Source: Desulfosporosinus sp049943955
Lineage (GTDB): Bacteria; Bacillota; Desulfitobacteriia; Desulfitobacteriales; Desulfitobacteriaceae
Direction: 5' to 3'
Assembly (NCBI RefSeq): GCF_049943955.1
Contig: NZ_JBNFTW010000002.1
Coordinates: forward strand, 186,001-250,000
DNA length: 64,000 nt
Part shown: positions 7,952-16,101 of the stretch, piece by piece
Position numbering within the stretch: position 1 is the first letter of the stretch
How the letters are laid out: every line of letters starts with the position of its first letter
Program-made: the position numbers and the translations under genes
The notes under the pieces: generated by a model
Told to the model about the DNA's origin: nothing
The model's input: only the letters and a program-made list of their open reading frames with translations
Database searches by the model: none

Positions 7952-8815
7952 ATGCCAAACATATTTTGGTATTGTGTATTGGGACTAATTGGGCTAATTG
8001 TTACTGGATTAACCATCTATAAAAAAAGAGATAGACATAGGGGAGTTATATTTCTTGTTTTCTTTCTCGTGTCAACAAGTATTACTTGGATTGGCGAATT
8101 TGTCGTACTTGGGTTATTTAATAGTTATGCCTATATCACAGGAATTTTTGCAAGTCCTTGGGCACAGAACCTCTTAGGCCATCTTATACTTAATTCCACC
8201 TTTTATCCAGGTACTGCAATATTAGTTGCAGTTTATCCCTTAGGGATAGGCTGGATTTCTTTAATTACTATTTTCTATTTGCTTATGGAGTATTTGTTTT
8301 TGAAATTAGGCATCTACGAACATCATTGGTGGAAAAGCTATATGACAGTTATTTGCATTTTTATCTATCAACTGGTTACTAAAAGTTGGTTTGAAAAAAT
8401 GAATGACCTGAAGTCAGGTTTTTTAAGATTTATGACGTTTTACCTCGTTGGTTTTGTTCTGCTGCACTATCCTGTACCCGTATTGTTATTGTTGGGGAAA
8501 GAGTACTATCACGTGCATTGGGCATCTGATTTATATTTAGCAAGTACTTTATTTATTTTTACATATCAGCTCGCTGAAACTGTACTTTTAGTTTTTTTTG
8601 TATGTGTTCTTGAGAAATGGTACTGGAAGATAGTTCCCTTTGGTATTGCGATTATTGGACAACGTATACTTCTGAATCTAAAAATTCTCGTTCTCTGTGA
8701 AGGGTGGAATTTCTTTTATACCATGACCATTTATTATTTGAGTATTGCTGTCTTCATTTTGATTGTCAAAAATTTCATTGCTTCAGAGGTAAATAATTCC
8801 TTCCCTAAAAAATGA
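7952..8815 (+). CDS. Multi-pass membrane protein, CBO0543-like
   Basis: About eight hydrophobic segments over 287 residues. The sequence MEYLFLKLGIYEHHWWKSYMT in the middle resembles the CBO0543 family of Firmicutes membrane proteins, whose function is unknown to me. The segment after it, around YHVHWASDLYLASTLFIF, lies in the second half. I chose the ATG at 7952 because GGGAGGG precedes it. An upstream in-frame ATG at 7886 has no Shine-Dalgarno site and would add a polar leader. It converges with the NlpC/P60 gene, with a shared terminator. Confidence 0.65.
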   Translation: MPNIFWYCVLGLIGLIVTGLTIYKKRDRHRGVIFLVFFLVSTSITWIGEFVVLGLFNSYAYITGIFASPWAQNLLGHLILNSTFYPGTAILVAVYPLGIGWISLITIFYLLMEYLFLKLGIYEHHWWKSYMTVICIFIYQLVTKSWFEKMNDLKSGFLRFMTFYLVGFVLLHYPVPVLLLLGKEYYHVHWASDLYLASTLFIFTYQLAETVLLVFFVCVLEKWYWKIVPFGIAIIGQRILLNLKILVLCEGWNFFYTMTIYYLSIAVFILIVKNFIASEVNNSFPKK

Positions 8816-8847
8816 AAAGGGGCCGTGTTTTCACGGTCCCTTTTCAA
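8814..8847. terminator. Bidirectional terminator
   Basis: A hairpin with arms GAAAAGGGGCCGTG and CACGGTCCCTTTTC and a TTTT loop, with a single bulge, lies between two convergent genes and can serve both. Confidence 0.85.
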
Positions 8848-8862
8848 GCGTAATTTTCCTTA

Positions 8863-10338
8863 CTAATTATACCTGCGCGCTCCTAGATAACGTGAAGCGT
8901 AAAAGCTGTCACCGAGACTGGAGACTTCAATACCACTGTTGGGGTTACTGGCATGAATAAATCGCCCCCCCCCCATATAAATGCCTACGTGAGATGCGCC
9001 ACTAGTATATGTAGTGAAAAACACTAAATCACCGGGCTGAAGGTCATTTTTGCTGACAGGACTTCCTGAAGCAAACTGTGCATAAGAAGTTCGCGGCAGG
9101 GATATTCCGGAATTAGCATAAACATATTTTGTAAAACCCGAGCAGTCAAAACCACTGCGAGTAGTTCCGCCGAAGACATAGGGCGTACCTTCTAAACTGA
9201 GCGCTCGACCTACAAGAGATGAATTATTACTGCTTCCACGGGAAATCCCATAAGCAACTGTCACATTGCCAGGTCCTTTGGCAATGACTTGATTCACAGG
9301 ATTTTGAGTGACTTTTTCAGCTAATACCTTTTTGGTTACGTCGATACCATTTTTACGCACATAGGAATAAGTAACTAATTTTGCGCCATTACTTCCTTGG
9401 GTTACAACTTTAGAATTGCCAAAGGCCAAACTCGGATCTATTTTCGATACAACATCATAGGGTATTGTTTCCGACCCTGAATAAGTTCCTTGACTAACAA
9501 CCGTAAGATAGGGTGTGGAATCAACAAGCTTTATAGTTTCTCCAGGTTTCAGCATGGTATTTTTAGTTGATCCCGGATTTCCGGCTAATACCTCATCGGT
9601 TAACATATCGTTTTTGCGGGCAATAAGCCACCAGGAATCATTAGGCTGAACGGTATAATTTTTGGTCGTTATCTTGCCATCCATCAATACCTTAAAGGCT
9701 TGATCAGGTGTTTTCACTTGATCCGGGGAGACTTCAGCTTTTTCGGCACTAACATTTTCGGCAAAACTTATTGATTCAATCTTATTTTCAGAGCTGGGTT
9801 TTGCATAATAATCTTGGTATTTTTTAAGAACCTTGTCCACGTCTTCCTTATTTGGCAAAACAGCCACAACGGAACCATCTGCTTTTAAGGTGTAACCATC
9901 AACATAACAAGTTATGTCGTTTTCTAGTTTTTCTTCATTTAAAGAAGATTCCAGATAGGTCGCCGGACTAACCCTGACGTTCTCATAAGTTATAACGTCA
10001 TGAGTTTTGGCAGCTAGGCCATATGGTTTGCCTTCCTGTTGCAAAATTGTTTTAACAAGGTTTTCGGCCGTCGCTGAATTTCTTGCCAGGCCAATTTGAT
10101 GACCGTTAACAAGAACTGCAGCCGCAGAAGTCGTTGTTGTAAGATTGTAGGTAACCCCACCTATTAAAATGAGAGAAATTGATAAGGTACCGATAACTTT
10201 TGGCGATTTCCAAGAAATCTTTCGTAACGTATCGCGCGAAAACTGTTGGATAACCAGTTTTTTCTGAGTCCAATCGAAATGCTTGAGTTGGCTAAGTACT
10301 TCGCCTTGAATCTGAGACAGTTTACGAGACCATTGCAT
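8863..10338 (-). CDS. LysM-G5-NlpC/P60 peptidoglycan endopeptidase
   Basis: A 491-residue cell-wall hydrolase. One membrane-spanning segment at about 48-66 anchors it, and an extracytoplasmic region follows. A LysM peptidoglycan-binding domain lies near 230-275, then a G5 domain, and residues about 370-491 are NlpC/P60. The catalytic residues are visible: Cys399 in DCSGF, His450 in SHVGIY and His462 in FIHAS. It is expected to cut gamma-D-glutamyl-diaminopimelate bonds in stem peptides. The ATG at 10338 has GAAAGGTG upstream; the GTG at 10347 is too close to it. A cyclic-di-AMP riboswitch precedes it, a known partnership for cell-wall hydrolases. Confidence 0.92.
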   Translation of the reverse strand: MQWSRKLSQIQGEVLSQLKHFDWTQKKLVIQQFSRDTLRKISWKSPKVIGTLSISLILIGGVTYNLTTTTSAAAVLVNGHQIGLARNSATAENLVKTILQQEGKPYGLAAKTHDVITYENVRVSPATYLESSLNEEKLENDITCYVDGYTLKADGSVVAVLPNKEDVDKVLKKYQDYYAKPSSENKIESISFAENVSAEKAEVSPDQVKTPDQAFKVLMDGKITTKNYTVQPNDSWWLIARKNDMLTDEVLAGNPGSTKNTMLKPGETIKLVDSTPYLTVVSQGTYSGSETIPYDVVSKIDPSLAFGNSKVVTQGSNGAKLVTYSYVRKNGIDVTKKVLAEKVTQNPVNQVIAKGPGNVTVAYGISRGSSNNSSLVGRALSLEGTPYVFGGTTRSGFDCSGFTKYVYANSGISLPRTSYAQFASGSPVSKNDLQPGDLVFFTTYTSGASHVGIYMGGGRFIHASNPNSGIEVSSLGDSFYASRYLGARRYN

Positions 10339-10358
10339 ATTATTCACCTTTCACAATT

Positions 10359-10470
10359 GCCTACGAGGTTAGTTGACGGGTTCGGGCAGGAAGGTGTAAG
10401 CCCTTCGCGCATTATACGCGATTAACCCCATAAATAAAATCCCCCGTTCTAGACGACCTAGATTCGGCAT
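10359..10470 (-). ncRNA. Cyclic-di-AMP riboswitch (ydaO-yuaA)
   Basis: Read on the minus strand, the leader contains the conserved blocks of the ydaO/yuaA family in order: GCCGAAT, then GGGGGAT, then GGGGTTAATC, then CTTCCTGCCCGAACC, and finally GTCA-CTAACCTCGTAGGC. It ends about 20 bases before the start codon. In this family ligand binding usually turns expression off, and the genes controlled include NlpC/P60 and other cell-wall enzymes. There is no obvious long terminator stem between it and the gene, so the switching mechanism here is unclear. Confidence 0.9.
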
Positions 10471-10687
10471 TCCTTCTCCTTTCATTAAAGCATATCATTA
10501 TTTATTCGACACTATATGCAAATGTCCTCTAAATTTATTTATGAAATACTTGTGAAGTTTTAAACTTACTCTTAGAAACTTGTCATTTCTCGTTTGAATG
10601 GATGCAAACTCTAGAAGTTAAAGGGCATACTAACAGCATAATAACTCTCTATTTTAGGAGATCTTAATTTAATAAGGGGGACGTGTT
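10471..10687. other. Divergent promoter region without a gene
   Basis: AT-rich sequence between the riboswitch (minus strand) and the 101-residue protein (plus strand). Promoters for both must be here, but none of the hexamer pairs I saw was convincing. Nothing else was recognised. Confidence 0.4.
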
Positions 10688-10993
10688 GTGTATAGACTTA
10701 ATTCTAGGCAACAGAAAAAAGTTTTTGATTCTTTTCATAAGGTTGTGGAGACGCGAAATCCAGAGCTAATCAGTGAGGATTTATATAATCATTTAAACTT
10801 AAACTGCAATTTCTCGTCGCATTTTAATCTGGAGGGGTTTCGAGATGCTTATAGCGGTGATCGCTTTAAGGAGTTTTTAAATTACTTTGATCGCTGTTCT
10901 CCTCAAAGTCAGTGGCTTGAAGCACCGGAAATTAGCCGGGAATTTGCGGAATTGAATCGGAAAATGGTTGATTACGGAAGTGATCATATCTAA
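10688..10993 (+). CDS. Hypothetical protein (101 residues)
   Basis: I do not recognise this polar, mostly alpha-helical protein with no membrane segment and two cysteines. The GTG start is preceded by AAGGGGGACG, a good ribosome site, and a terminator-like hairpin follows at 11058-11107, so it looks like a genuine monocistronic gene. Its position opposite the cell-wall hydrolase suggests nothing definite. Confidence 0.6.
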   Translation: MYRLNSRQQKKVFDSFHKVVETRNPELISEDLYNHLNLNCNFSSHFNLEGFRDAYSGDRFKEFLNYFDRCSPQSQWLEAPEISREFAELNRKMVDYGSDHI

Positions 10994-11057
10994 AACAAGT
11001 CGCGGATAGGGGACGGGCCGTTGCATCATGAATATCTATCCGTTTTCATAAATGAAA

Positions 11058-11107
11058 CCCTGCATATAAGTGGATTTGAACTACTATTTATGCAGGGCTT
11101 TATTTTA
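11058..11107. terminator. Terminator between convergent genes
   Basis: CCCTGCATA (11058-11066) pairs with TATGCAGGG (11089-11097), followed by CTTTATTTTAT. It sits between the 101-residue gene and the sigma-54 activator gene. Confidence 0.7.
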
Positions 11108-11146
11108 TAAAGGACGTTTATGCCTTTTGCAGCCCCTTAATTGTGG

Positions 11147-12493
11147 TCATATCTTGATACCATATTTTTGCAGGCGATAAAGCAATGTTGGGCGGGTAAT
11201 TCCTAAATATTTTGCTACCTTGGTCTGATTATAGTTGTGTTTTTCCAGAGCCTTAATGATAAGATGTTTCTCTAACTCCCCTAAAGAAAAACCACTTTCA
11301 GAAAGCTGGATCTCCGGTGTTGGCGATTCTTCAAGATGTTTGAGCAATTCCTTAGGAAAATGCACCGATTGGATTTCTGAACCCTGGCATACAATAAGTG
11401 CTCTTTCAATAACATTTTGCAGCTCTCTGACGTTTCCTGGCCAGTTGTATTGGGTTAAGGTCTTCATCGCTTCAGAAGAAATTTTTTTACTCTTGGTAGG
11501 ATCAAATTTTTCCAGAAAGTGATTAACAAGAAGCGGGATATCCTCTTTTCGGGATCGAAGGGGAGGCATGACAATACCCATGACATTTAAGCGATAGTAA
11601 AGATCTTCTCGAAAGGTTCCGGTGGTGATAGCCGCGGCAAGATCTCGATTCGTTGTAGCGATGACTCGAACATCGACGTGGATTGTCTCGGTTCCGCCAA
11701 CTCTTTGAAAACATCGTTCTTGTAATACCCGTAACAACGTTACTTGCATGTTGATAGGCATTTCTCCAATTTCATCAAGAAGGATTGTTCCTTTATCGGC
11801 GATCTCAAAGCGTCCTTTTTTTCTGCTGGCTGCCCCGGTAAAGGCCCCTTTCTCGTGGCCGAATAGTTCACTTTCTAAGAGATGTTCCGGAAGAGCAGCA
11901 CAGTTTACTGCCACAAAGGGTTTATCGAAACGATTGCTGGCTTTATGAATTTCTAAAGCGGCTACTTCTTTTCCTGTTCCGCTTTCACCGGTAATCAGTA
12001 CTGTTGTTCCGGTTTTTGCAACCTGGCGGATTAAGAGAGATACCTCTTTCATCGGTTCACTTTGGCCAATGAGTTTGCCATATTGTCTGCCCAATTCCTG
12101 ACGTAAAAAATCAACTTGATTCTCCAGATTTGAAAGATGGAGCGCTTGTTGAACCTGGACTTTGATTTTTTCGAGCTTGAAGGGCTTTGTAATATAGTCC
12201 AGAGCGCCAATTTTCATCGCCTCTATGGCCGTATCAATAGTCCCATGGGCGGTGATCATGATGACAGGTACATTAGGGTGCAAAGATTTTAGCTCTTTTA
12301 ATACTTCGATGCCATCGAGATCAGGCATTTTTAAGTCCAAAATTACCAGCGAGGGTTCGCTTTCTTGGGCCAATTGGATGCCCTCTAACCCTCTTGTGGC
12401 GGTCATCACCTGATATCCTTCATGGTTGAGTGCCCTCTCGAGGGCCCAGCACATTCTTTCCTCATCGTCAATGACCAGAATTTTTGGTGTCAA
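11147..12493 (-). CDS. NtrC-family sigma-54-dependent response regulator
   Basis: A 448-residue activator. An N-terminal receiver domain has the phospho-acceptor Asp at about residue 53 in LVILDLKMPDLDG. The central AAA+ domain carries Walker A GESGTGKE, the sigma-54 contact loop GAFTGA, Walker B ILLDEIGEMP and the arginine-finger region. A Fis-type helix-turn-helix ends the protein (TKVAKYLGITRPTLLYRLQKYG). All features for opening sigma-54 promoters are intact. I prefer the TTG start at 12493, with AGGAG 8 bases upstream, to the GTG at 12502, which overlaps the kinase stop. The kinase gene lies directly upstream in the same operon. Confidence 0.95.
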   Translation of the reverse strand: MTPKILVIDDEERMCWALERALNHEGYQVMTATRGLEGIQLAQESEPSLVILDLKMPDLDGIEVLKELKSLHPNVPVIMITAHGTIDTAIEAMKIGALDYITKPFKLEKIKVQVQQALHLSNLENQVDFLRQELGRQYGKLIGQSEPMKEVSLLIRQVAKTGTTVLITGESGTGKEVAALEIHKASNRFDKPFVAVNCAALPEHLLESELFGHEKGAFTGAASRKKGRFEIADKGTILLDEIGEMPINMQVTLLRVLQERCFQRVGGTETIHVDVRVIATTNRDLAAAITTGTFREDLYYRLNVMGIVMPPLRSRKEDIPLLVNHFLEKFDPTKSKKISSEAMKTLTQYNWPGNVRELQNVIERALIVCQGSEIQSVHFPKELLKHLEESPTPEIQLSESGFSLGELEKHLIIKALEKHNYNQTKVAKYLGITRPTLLYRLQKYGIKI

Positions 12494-12498
12494 GAAGA

Positions 12499-14028
12499 TC
12501 ACTCCTGTCTAAAGATTTTGGGCAGTACAGGAAGATTAATCCGGAAGATAGTCCCTTTTCCTAGTTCGCTGTCAACGTCAATGGTTCCGCCATGCAGTTT
12601 TACACTTTGATAGGAAATTGACAAACCAAGACCGGTGCCGGTCTTTTTGGTTGTATAAAAGGGATCAAATATTCTTGATTTATCGTTTAGGGGGATACCC
12701 TCTCCAGTATCTGCAAAGCTTATGGCAATGCTGCTTTCCCTTTCTTCAGTGGTTATTGCCAGTTCTCCGCCTTCAGGCATAGCTTCTGCCGCATTGACAA
12801 TGATGTTTACAAAAACTTGTTTAAGCTTTTCGGTATCAGCTAAGATTTTAGACAGGTTATTTGCCAGATGTATTTTTACGTGGACGTTTTGCTTGCGCAG
12901 CATAGCGGCGGAGAAGGAGAGGACTCCTTTAATAAGATCATTAATGGAACATTCCTTGGTGGCAACTTTAGTAGGACGTCCGAAATCTAAAAGTTCCTGA
13001 ATCTCAAAATCTTGGCGGTCGATTTGTTCTTCTATTGCCCGCGTAAATTCTTCAATGCCGGTCACTTGAGAATATTCTTGTTTCATCAATTCAACCAAGG
13101 TTTTAATGATAGCAATTGGATTGCGTAACTCATGAGCCACACCGGTTGCCAGACGGCCAAGAGCGATCAGGTGCTCCGATTGTCTCAGCTGATCTTCTAA
13201 TCGTTCCTTTTCGCTGAGGCCAACAGCTAAGCGATTAACTGCTTGAGCCACCTGACCAAGTTCTCCCGGCATTTCAGGCAGCAAATGATGGATATCATTT
13301 TCCATGCGGTTTAACCCCTGCTTCAAACGGTTAACTCCGGTCATTAAGTTTCGGATAACAATAAGGGCACCAATCATAACAATAGCCAAGACAGCAAGAG
13401 TAAAATACCTTTCAAGTTTCAGGAAGAAGCTGCTTTGATAAAAAAAGGGGTTAAGCCGCTCTTCGACCCACATTACGGCGACGACGTTCTTATTTAAAAC
13501 TACAGGGGATATATACTCAACGACCTGATCATTCCATAAACCAGATATGCGAAAGAGCGGGGTATTACTCATTTCGGTTGCAACTAAACCTGGTTTTGTA
13601 TTGTCAAAGATGTCCTTTTCCCTTTGAGCTTCTTCTTCCTGAGAGAGGTTACGATAGTTATGCAGGAAACCAAGTACGGTGATTTTTTCTGTTTTGGGTA
13701 TATACAAGCCAAAGCGAATTCCTAAATTAGCTTGAATCTGTGGGTTCACAACTTGGGTGAATTCGTCTTGAAGCAGAGATGAAGAGATTTCAGTTCCTAA
13801 GGACAATGATTGAAGATTTTTCGAAAAATCCTTATTGATACTGTTGACCAGGGCTTCGAGTCGTTGTTCTTTGTCTAGGAAAACAACTTCATCTGTCTTG
13901 GAAGCAAAAAAAATGTCGTACATTAGAGCAACAGATGGTACAAGCATGATAACGGCAATGATAATTACGATCTGATTTCGCAAACTGCTGCTTTTAAAGG
14001 TAGAGAATAATTTATTTCTTCTCAGCAC
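12499..14028 (-). CDS. Membrane sensor histidine kinase
   Basis: A 509-residue kinase with two membrane segments, at about 19-40 and 208-226. They enclose an extracytoplasmic sensor domain of roughly 165 residues. A HAMP-like linker follows, then the phospho-acceptor His299 in GVAHELRNPIAIIKT, and an ATPase domain with VNAAEAM (N), DTGEGI (G1) and GTGLGL (G2). The GTG at 14028 has GGAAGTGA upstream. Its end abuts the response regulator, so they form a two-component pair. The ligand is unknown, and the sensor domain has no recognised cofactor motif. A palindrome at 14047-14072 lies 19 bases upstream of the start. Confidence 0.93.
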   Translation of the reverse strand: MLRRNKLFSTFKSSSLRNQIVIIIAVIMLVPSVALMYDIFFASKTDEVVFLDKEQRLEALVNSINKDFSKNLQSLSLGTEISSSLLQDEFTQVVNPQIQANLGIRFGLYIPKTEKITVLGFLHNYRNLSQEEEAQREKDIFDNTKPGLVATEMSNTPLFRISGLWNDQVVEYISPVVLNKNVVAVMWVEERLNPFFYQSSFFLKLERYFTLAVLAIVMIGALIVIRNLMTGVNRLKQGLNRMENDIHHLLPEMPGELGQVAQAVNRLAVGLSEKERLEDQLRQSEHLIALGRLATGVAHELRNPIAIIKTLVELMKQEYSQVTGIEEFTRAIEEQIDRQDFEIQELLDFGRPTKVATKECSINDLIKGVLSFSAAMLRKQNVHVKIHLANNLSKILADTEKLKQVFVNIIVNAAEAMPEGGELAITTEERESSIAISFADTGEGIPLNDKSRIFDPFYTTKKTGTGLGLSISYQSVKLHGGTIDVDSELGKGTIFRINLPVLPKIFRQE

Positions 14029-14046
14029 AAAATCACTTCCGTTGTT

Positions 14047-14072
14047 ATAACTGTAGTATATGCTACAGTTAT
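14047..14072. promoter_or_regulatory. Palindromic activator site 1
   Basis: Perfect 10-base arms ATAACTGTAG and CTACAGTTAT surround TATATG. Its core matches the palindrome at 14170-14191 (TGTAG...CTACA, same spacing). It is about 180 bases upstream of the sigma-54 promoter and 19 bases upstream of the kinase start, so it could serve as a distal enhancer and as a site of self-control. Confidence 0.7.
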
Positions 14073-14169
14073 TATTAAATAAAACCTACACTCTATTAAT
14101 GCCCAATAATACCGTGAAGGTAAGCATGCAATCAATAAGCAGCTCAAATGAGTTAGAAGTCCTTCATTC

Positions 14170-14191
14170 AAGTGTAGCATTTGCTACACTT
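14170..14191. promoter_or_regulatory. Palindromic activator site 2
   Basis: Perfect 10-base arms AAGTGTAGCA and TGCTACACTT separated by TT. The centre lies about 74 bases upstream of the -12 element of the sigma-54 promoter, a normal enhancer position for an NtrC-type protein, and 121 bases from the centre of site 1. Confidence 0.75.
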
Positions 14192-14240
14192 TTTAATTGA
14201 TTGATTGCCGAAAATCTTGAATTGAGGCCTTTTTGGGGTC

Positions 14241-14256
14241 TGGCACGCTTTTTGCT
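14241..14256 (+). promoter_or_regulatory. Sigma-54 (-24/-12) promoter
   Basis: TGGCACG, four bases, then TTGCT is an exact match to the sigma-54 consensus, with ten bases between the GG and GC. It faces the gene at 14355 and predicts transcription from about 14267, giving a leader of roughly 90 bases. Confidence 0.88.
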
Positions 14257-14354
14257 ATGTAACTAGTTATATAAAATTATACCACAATATCAAAGTAAAG
14301 CGCTGATATTGTTCCTATTTAGTATTAACCCTAATACGAAAGGTGGAATTATCC

Positions 14355-14987
14355 TTGTCTAGCTTAGTACTCAATACGTATTCACCTTTAGTTGATAAAA
14401 TAAAAACTGAGTCCGGAGATCGATCTTCCCATCTTTGGCTATTAGTTAATCCTAACTATCCTGCAGTTCGTAATGATATTTGGGTGCCGATTCTTGAAGT
14501 GATTCAGGATCAAGTATACCGTAAACTTAAAAAAAGAATTGAGACTAGAACTATTTATTTCAAAAGTATGGTCAGCGATATCGGTTTGGTTTCTAATGCT
14601 TCGCAATTTTGGTCATCATCCGAAATTACAGATGATATTATATCGCTAAAGGAAAGTATTCTCGAATATCGACCCAAACTATTAATTACCTTTGGAACGC
14701 TAACTTATGAATTAGTAAATCGTATCTGTGAATCGGGATCGGAAAAAGGAACCAAGTATTGGAACAGTGCAAATTTAGAATGCGAATTCGAGAAATCCAT
14801 TGCAAACTTTGATATCAACAGCACGAATAGGATTCCTCTGCCTCGCCGGGTTATGACGAGGAGGAAGTTTATGGAAGACTACGATTCTTCTTGGGAAGTC
14901 TGTGAAAACTACTTTAAGGATGTTGGAACAAAGATTGCTGATAGAATTATTGAACATGAGCATGAACTTAATATTTGGATTGATTGA
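14355..14987 (+). CDS. Unknown protein under sigma-54 control (210 residues)
   Basis: I do not recognise the family. The protein is soluble and alpha/beta in character. It has a strand-turn LWLLVNPNYP near residue 28, and a second likely strand LLITFGTLTYELV near 112. That pairing, and a late basic stretch PRRVMTRRKF, faintly recall the uracil-DNA-glycosylase fold, but I see no catalytic motif, so this is only a suggestion. The TTG at 14355 has AAAGGTGG upstream; a GTG at 14343 lies inside that site. It is the only gene downstream of the sigma-54 promoter before a strong terminator, and so the apparent sole local target of the two-component system. Confidence 0.7.
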   Translation: MSSLVLNTYSPLVDKIKTESGDRSSHLWLLVNPNYPAVRNDIWVPILEVIQDQVYRKLKKRIETRTIYFKSMVSDIGLVSNASQFWSSSEITDDIISLKESILEYRPKLLITFGTLTYELVNRICESGSEKGTKYWNSANLECEFEKSIANFDINSTNRIPLPRRVMTRRKFMEDYDSSWEVCENYFKDVGTKIADRIIEHEHELNIWID

Positions 14988-15000
14988 CGTGTCTGACAGC

Positions 15001-15046
15001 AAAAAAGCGCCTTCCGGAATTTGGTTATTCCGGAAGGCGCTTTTAT
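15001..15046. terminator. Perfect bidirectional terminator
   Basis: A perfect 18-base stem, AAAAGCGCCTTCCGGAAT (15003-15020) with its complement (15027-15044), around a 6-base loop. It ends the sigma-54-driven gene and, on the minus strand, the 225-residue hydrolase. Confidence 0.92.
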
Positions 15047-15047
15047 A

Positions 15048-15105
15048 GTTTATCCAATCGTAAGACTCTCACTTCTACAAGTGGGAGTGATTCCCATACC
15101 TTGCT
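15048..15105. repeat. 58-bp hairpin repeat, copy 1
   Basis: This segment matches 23958-24015 at 53 of 58 positions without gaps. Its centre holds a small stem-loop (CACTT-CTAC-AAGTG) followed by GGGAGTG and TTCCCATACC. No gene lies in it. It resembles the hairpin ends of IS200/IS605-type elements, so a small non-autonomous relative is possible, but this is inference. Here it sits between two convergent genes, immediately beside a terminator. Confidence 0.7.
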
Positions 15106-15125
15106 TTGGTGGGGGTAGAGTTCAC

Positions 15126-15803
15126 TTAGAAAACCCTTCTGGCGCCCAGATATACAGATTGCCAATAAGGACCGAAGCTATAAATTGTCACTCCTTTGGA
15201 GCTGGAAGCGTTTATGAATTGATCATTTCCGATATAAATACCATCATGGTCTACTATCCCGTTTTTTTCGATTGAGAAAAAGATTAGGTCCCCCGGTTGT
15301 AAATTGCTATAGTTGACAGGCGTTCCCACTGTGTATTGATCACGTGAAACCCGTGGTAGGGTGATTCCGTTTTGAGCAAAAACATACTGAACGAAGCCGG
15401 AACAGTCAAAGCCGGTGCTAGGTGAGTCTCCTCCCCATTGATAGGGGACACCAAGATATTTTTCGGCAGTATTAATAAGGGCAGCTGCTTTATCAGCATG
15501 GAGTTTTTCTGTGTAAGCAGCATTGAGAGACTTTGCGGTGATTGGCCCAACGATTCCATCAACACTTAAGGATTGGGCCGTTTGAAAAGCAACAACCCCA
15601 TTCTTTGTTTTGGAGCCGAAAATACCGTCTGTTGTCCCAATATTATAGCCGAGGTAATTAAGTTCAGTTTGTAACTGTACAACATCAGGACCTGTTGAAC
15701 CAAATTTAAGTAAGGTGTCGCCTAATGAGGCCTGTGCCGATTGAGCTAAGCCGAAGACTAAAAGAATCACCAGTAAAATCAGACTTGTCAGTTTCTTTTG
15801 CAT
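15126..15803 (-). CDS. Secreted NlpC/P60 hydrolase with PG-binding domain
   Basis: A 225-residue exported cell-wall hydrolase. Residues 1-25 are a signal peptide ending in AQA-S. Residues about 32-92 form a peptidoglycan-binding (PGBD1) domain with LKFGSTGPDVVQLQTEL and DGIFGSKT. Residues 105-225 are NlpC/P60, with Cys134 in DCSGF and His186 in DHDGIYIG. The third catalytic position is Asn198 (FINAS) instead of the usual His, a variation known in this family. The ATG at 15803 has AAAGGGGATG upstream; the longer in-frame start adds a non-signal leader. A SleB/YkfC-like role in wall or cortex turnover is possible. Confidence 0.9.
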   Translation of the reverse strand: MQKKLTSLILLVILLVFGLAQSAQASLGDTLLKFGSTGPDVVQLQTELNYLGYNIGTTDGIFGSKTKNGVVAFQTAQSLSVDGIVGPITAKSLNAAYTEKLHADKAAALINTAEKYLGVPYQWGGDSPSTGFDCSGFVQYVFAQNGITLPRVSRDQYTVGTPVNYSNLQPGDLIFFSIEKNGIVDHDGIYIGNDQFINASSSKGVTIYSFGPYWQSVYLGARRVF

Positions 15804-16024
15804 AAAACATCCCCTTTCTTGATTACGATGCTCATTATTACGATAGCCAAGGAGCATGTGCATAATTTCATTATATTTTAAAGCCTTGGGACAAGTCCAT
15901 GGATAAAATATTCCAAAATCATGTCATATTATTTGCTTTTATAGAAATTGAATCATTGCGAAGGATCAATATCCCGCTGCACAAGATTGAGGTTGAATTT
16001 CATTAGATATAATAGATTAGATAT

Positions 16025-16056
16025 AAAAAAAACCGCTCAAAAAAGCAGTTTTTTTG
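16025..16056 (-). terminator. Hairpin downstream of plsC-like gene
   Basis: An A-run, ACCGCT, a short loop, AGCAGT and a T-run form an imperfect hairpin in either direction. On the minus strand it lies after the acyltransferase stop and can end that transcript. Confidence 0.55.
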
Positions 16057-16101
16057 CATGAAACGGGCAGTCTCCTAATGACGGTGATCGTCTATGATTG
16101 T

